7,530 nt of DNA from an uncultured Ideonella sp. (GTDB taxonomy: Bacteria > Pseudomonadota > Gammaproteobacteria > Burkholderiales > Burkholderiaceae), in assembly GCA_946479475.1 (NCBI GenBank), contig CAMLGG010000255.1, positions 1 to 7,530 on the forward strand, read 5' to 3'. A program made the translations under genes and the position numbers. Under the pieces are notes generated by a model. The model was not told the origin of the DNA. It searched no databases and saw nothing but the letters and a program-made list of their open reading frames with translations. Shown one piece after another: positions 5,271 to 7,530 of the stretch (its first letter is position 1; the number at the start of each line of letters is the position of its first letter).

Positions 5271-6773
5271 TCAGGGCTGCGAGGCCACGGCGGGCAGCTT
5301 GGGCAGCTTGGAGGTCGCCACGTGCTGCAGCAGCCCGTCCACGGACGTGTGCATCACGTCGGTGAAGGGCTTCGGGTACAGCCCCATCACCAGCACCGCG
5401 AAGGCGAGCATCGCCATCACCAGGAACTCCCGGGCATTGATGTCCTCCAGCTCCTTCACGTGGTGGTTGGCCACGTCCCCGAAGTAGACGCGCTTGTACA
5501 TCCACAGCGTGTAGGCGGCGCCGAAGATCAGCGCCGTGGCTGCCAGAACGCCGAGCCAGAAGTTGACCTTGACGGTGCCCAGGATCACCATCCACTCGCC
5601 GATGAAGCCCGCGGTGCCCGGCAGGCCGCAGTTGGCCATCGCGAACAGCAGCGCGAAGGCGGCGAACCTGGGCATGGTGTTGGCCACGCCGCCGTAGGAA
5701 GAGATCTCGCGCGAGTGGACCCTGTCGTACAGGACGCCGATGCACAGGAACATCGCGCCCGAGACGAAGCCGTGCGAGATCATCTGCACCAGGCCGCCCG
5801 AAACGCCGAGCTCGTTGAAGATGAAGAAGCCCAGGGTCACGAAGCCCATGTGGGCGACCGACGAGTAGGCCACCAGCTTCTTCATGTCCTGCTGGACCAT
5901 GGCCACCAGGCCGATGTAGATCACGGCCACGAGGCTGAGCGCGATGATGAACCAGGCGTACTCGTGGCTGGCGTCCGGCGCGATCGGCATCGAGAAGCGA
6001 AGGAACCCGTAGGCGCCGAGCTTCAGCATGATCGCCGCCAGCACCACCGAGCCGCCGGTAGGTGCCTCGACGTGGGCATCCGGCAGCCAGGTATGCACCG
6101 GCCACATCGGCACCTTGACCGAGAAGGCGGCGAAGAAAGCGAAGAAGAGCAAGGCCTGCGCGGACATCGGCAGCGGCAGCTTGTGCCAGGCCAGGATGTC
6201 GAAGCTGCCGCCCGACTTGTAGTACAGGTAGATCAGCGCCACCAGCATCAACAGCGAGCCGAGCAGCGTGTAGAGGAAGAACTTGAAGGCCGCGTAGACG
6301 CGCCGCGGGCCGCCCCAGACGCCGATGATGATGTACATCGGGATCAGGGTCGCCTCGAAGAAGACGTAGAACAGCAGCCCGTCGACGGCCGAGAACACGC
6401 CGATCATCAGGCCCGAAAGGATCAGGAAGGCACCCATGTACTGGTGCGCCCGTTCCGTGATCACCTCCCAGCCGGCGATCACCACGATCACGGTGATGAA
6501 GGCGGTGAGCAGCACGAACCAGACCGAGATGCCGTCGACGCCCAGGTGGTAGCGCACATTGAAGCGCTCGATCCACGCCAGGTTCTCCTGGAACTGCATC
6601 GCCGCGGTGGCAGTGTCGAAGCCGGTGATCAGCGGCAGCGTGACGAGGAAGCTGACGATGGCACCGACGAGCGCGAACCAGCGCGTCGCGCCGGGGTTGC
6701 TGTCGCGGCCGATGGCCAGCAGCAGGATGCCGAAGGCGATCGGCAACCAGATGGCAACGCTCAAAAGACCCAT
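5271..6773 (-). CDS. nuoM: NADH-quinone oxidoreductase subunit M (complex I, antiporter-like)
   Basis: 500 residues, close to E. coli NuoM (509). It is a multi-spanning Mrp-antiporter-type subunit that moves protons in the membrane arm, between NuoN and the distal NuoL. Signature stretches include YHLGVDGISVWFVLLT (75-90), VFFEATLIPMY (137-147), FSVKVPMWPVHTWLPDAHVEAP (217-238), MLKLGAYGFLRF (249-260) and AYSSVAHMGFV (302-312). The residues expected for proton transfer are intact: E140, K220, K251 and E393, matching E. coli E144, K234, K265 and E407. The start at ATG 6773 is supported by GGAG 7 nt upstream, and it lies 22 bp after the nuoL stop. The last 20 residues (with KLPKLPAV) are polar and non-conserved in look, partly encoded by a short tandem repeat. 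Confidence 0.98.
   Translation of the reverse strand: MGLLSVAIWLPIAFGILLLAIGRDSNPGATRWFALVGAIVSFLVTLPLITGFDTATAAMQFQENLAWIERFNVRYHLGVDGISVWFVLLTAFITVIVVIAGWEVITERAHQYMGAFLILSGLMIGVFSAVDGLLFYVFFEATLIPMYIIIGVWGGPRRVYAAFKFFLYTLLGSLLMLVALIYLYYKSGGSFDILAWHKLPLPMSAQALLFFAFFAAFSVKVPMWPVHTWLPDAHVEAPTGGSVVLAAIMLKLGAYGFLRFSMPIAPDASHEYAWFIIALSLVAVIYIGLVAMVQQDMKKLVAYSSVAHMGFVTLGFFIFNELGVSGGLVQMISHGFVSGAMFLCIGVLYDRVHSREISSYGGVANTMPRFAAFALLFAMANCGLPGTAGFIGEWMVILGTVKVNFWLGVLAATALIFGAAYTLWMYKRVYFGDVANHHVKELEDINAREFLVMAMLAFAVLVMGLYPKPFTDVMHTSVDGLLQHVATSKLPKLPAVASQP
5292..5309. repeat. Two tandem copies of a 9-bp unit in the 3' end of nuoM
   Basis: GGGCAGCTT appears twice back to back on the plus strand. On the coding strand it gives the repeated tripeptide pattern KLPKLP near the NuoM C-terminus. 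It keeps the frame and is probably a small slippage duplication in an unconstrained tail. Confidence 0.6.
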
Positions 6774-6780
6774 TCTTGTT

Positions 6781-6784
6781 CTCC
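6781..6784 (-). promoter_or_regulatory. Shine-Dalgarno GGAG of nuoM
   Basis: On the minus strand GGAG (within GGCGGAG) lies 7 nt upstream of ATG 6773 in the nuoL-nuoM gap. It supports that start. Confidence 0.65.
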
Positions 6785-6795
6785 GCCCTCTCGGT

Positions 6796-7530
6796 TCAGC
6801 GAGCCACCAGGCTCATCAGGTAGGGCCACAGTTGCCACGTCATGAGACCGAAGATGCCCAGCACCATCACGAGCGCGTACCAGGACAGGTAGCCCGTCTG
6901 GATGGTGCGCACGACACCGGCGATGGCGCCGACGCCACGCGCCGAGCCGTTGATCAGTCCGTCGATCACGCCCACGTCACCGCCCTTCCACAGGCCACGG
7001 CCCAAGGCGCGCGCAGCGGCGGCGATGATGTTCTCGTTGATCCAGTCCATGTAGTACTTGTTCTCGAGCACCCGCACGACCGGTGCGAAGGTGCGCGCGA
7101 AGGCCGCCGGGATGCCAGGCTTGACCAGGTAGAACACGTAGGCCGTGACGACGCCGGCCAGGGCCAGCCAGAACGGCAGCGAAGTGAAGGCGTGCAAGCC
7201 CATGGCGGTCGCGCCGTGGAACTCCTCCTTCAGTTCCTCCATTGCCGGGTGCAGTTCGTGGTTGACGAAGACCGCACCCTGGAAGAAGTCGCCGAACAGC
7301 ATCGGACCGATGGTCATGAAGCCGATCACCACCGATGGCACGGCCAGCAGCAGCAGCGGAGCCGTCACTACCCAGGGGGACTCGTGAGGAACGTGCACTT
7401 CGCTGTGGTCGCCCGGCTCTTCATGGGCGCCGTGGTCTTCCGGCGGGAAGGGCTTGTGATGGAAGCGCTCCTTGCCATGGAAGACGAGGAAGTACATCCG
7501 GAACGAGTAGAAGGCGGTCACGAACACGCC
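6796..7530 (-). CDS. nuoL: NADH-quinone oxidoreductase subunit L, C-terminal part (5' end outside window)
   Basis: The last 244 residues of NuoL, about 40 percent of a usual 600-plus residue protein; the frame is open to the window edge, so the true start is outside. It begins in a late transmembrane helix with TAFYSFRMYFLVFHGKERF, typical of NuoL after its antiporter core. A His-rich loop (residues 18-49 of this fragment) follows, then membrane segments around 53-75 and 117-136. The stretch from about 155 to 210 (starting ENKYYMDWINENII) corresponds to the long amphipathic lateral helix region that runs along NuoM and NuoN, and a final membrane helix lies at about 214-236. NuoL is the distal proton-pumping subunit of complex I. 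The stop is 22 bp before nuoM, in the usual nuoL-M-N order. Confidence 0.96.
   Translation of the reverse strand, partial: GVFVTAFYSFRMYFLVFHGKERFHHKPFPPEDHGAHEEPGDHSEVHVPHESPWVVTAPLLLLAVPSVVIGFMTIGPMLFGDFFQGAVFVNHELHPAMEELKEEFHGATAMGLHAFTSLPFWLALAGVVTAYVFYLVKPGIPAAFARTFAPVVRVLENKYYMDWINENIIAAAARALGRGLWKGGDVGVIDGLINGSARGVGAIAGVVRTIQTGYLSWYALVMVLGIFGLMTWQLWPYLMSLVAR

Noticed and set aside
5292..5309. Tandem 9-bp repeat as a possible regulatory or CRISPR-like element
   Set aside because: It is only two copies, inside nuoM and in frame, with no spacer structure; it is best seen as a small slippage duplication.
5250..6845. A 531-codon open frame on the plus strand opposite nuoM
   Set aside because: Same His/Gln/Glu/Arg-rich antisense composition with no recognisable domain; it is fully explained as a shadow of nuoM.

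Overview
This is a GC-rich, densely coding stretch of a bacterial chromosome. The gene content and order suggest a betaproteobacterium, most likely of the order Burkholderiales. The main reason is that the end of the respiratory complex I (nuo) operon is followed by a DUF2818 membrane protein, a Nudix hydrolase and a DUF1178 protein, an arrangement I know from that group. The taxonomic call rests on remembered synteny and protein resemblance, not on a search.

Layout from left to right. (1) At 1-496, minus strand, lies the N-terminal part of a YihY/BrkB-family inner-membrane protein that runs off the left edge. (2) Diverging from it on the plus strand is a two-gene unit: a small DUF2069 membrane protein (495-923) and an FAD-dependent 2-hydroxyacid dehydrogenase of the GlcD/D2HGDH type (920-2326). 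The two are joined by an ATGA stop/start overlap. (3) The rest of the window (2342-7530) is one minus-strand gene train. Read in transcription order it is nuoL (3' part only), nuoM, nuoN, DUF2818, Nudix hydrolase, DUF1178. Gaps are 22 bp or less and one pair overlaps by 8 bp, so this looks like a single operon whose promoter lies outside the window. It converges on the FAD enzyme gene with only 15 bp between the stop codons.

NuoL, NuoM and NuoN are the three antiporter-like, proton-translocating subunits of the membrane arm of NADH:quinone oxidoreductase. The glutamates and lysines I would expect from E. coli NuoM and NuoN are all present, so both appear functional. The downstream Nudix enzyme probably hydrolyses ADP-ribose, a breakdown product of NAD, which gives a plausible but unproven link to NADH metabolism. 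DUF2818 and DUF1178 have no established function that I know of.

There is no gene-free stretch above 25 bp. I see no tRNA, rRNA, CRISPR array, insertion sequence or other mobile element. I do not find a clearly new system. The points most worth a second look are the interlocked start codons of the two divergent genes at 494-509 and the three-gene tail of the nuo operon.
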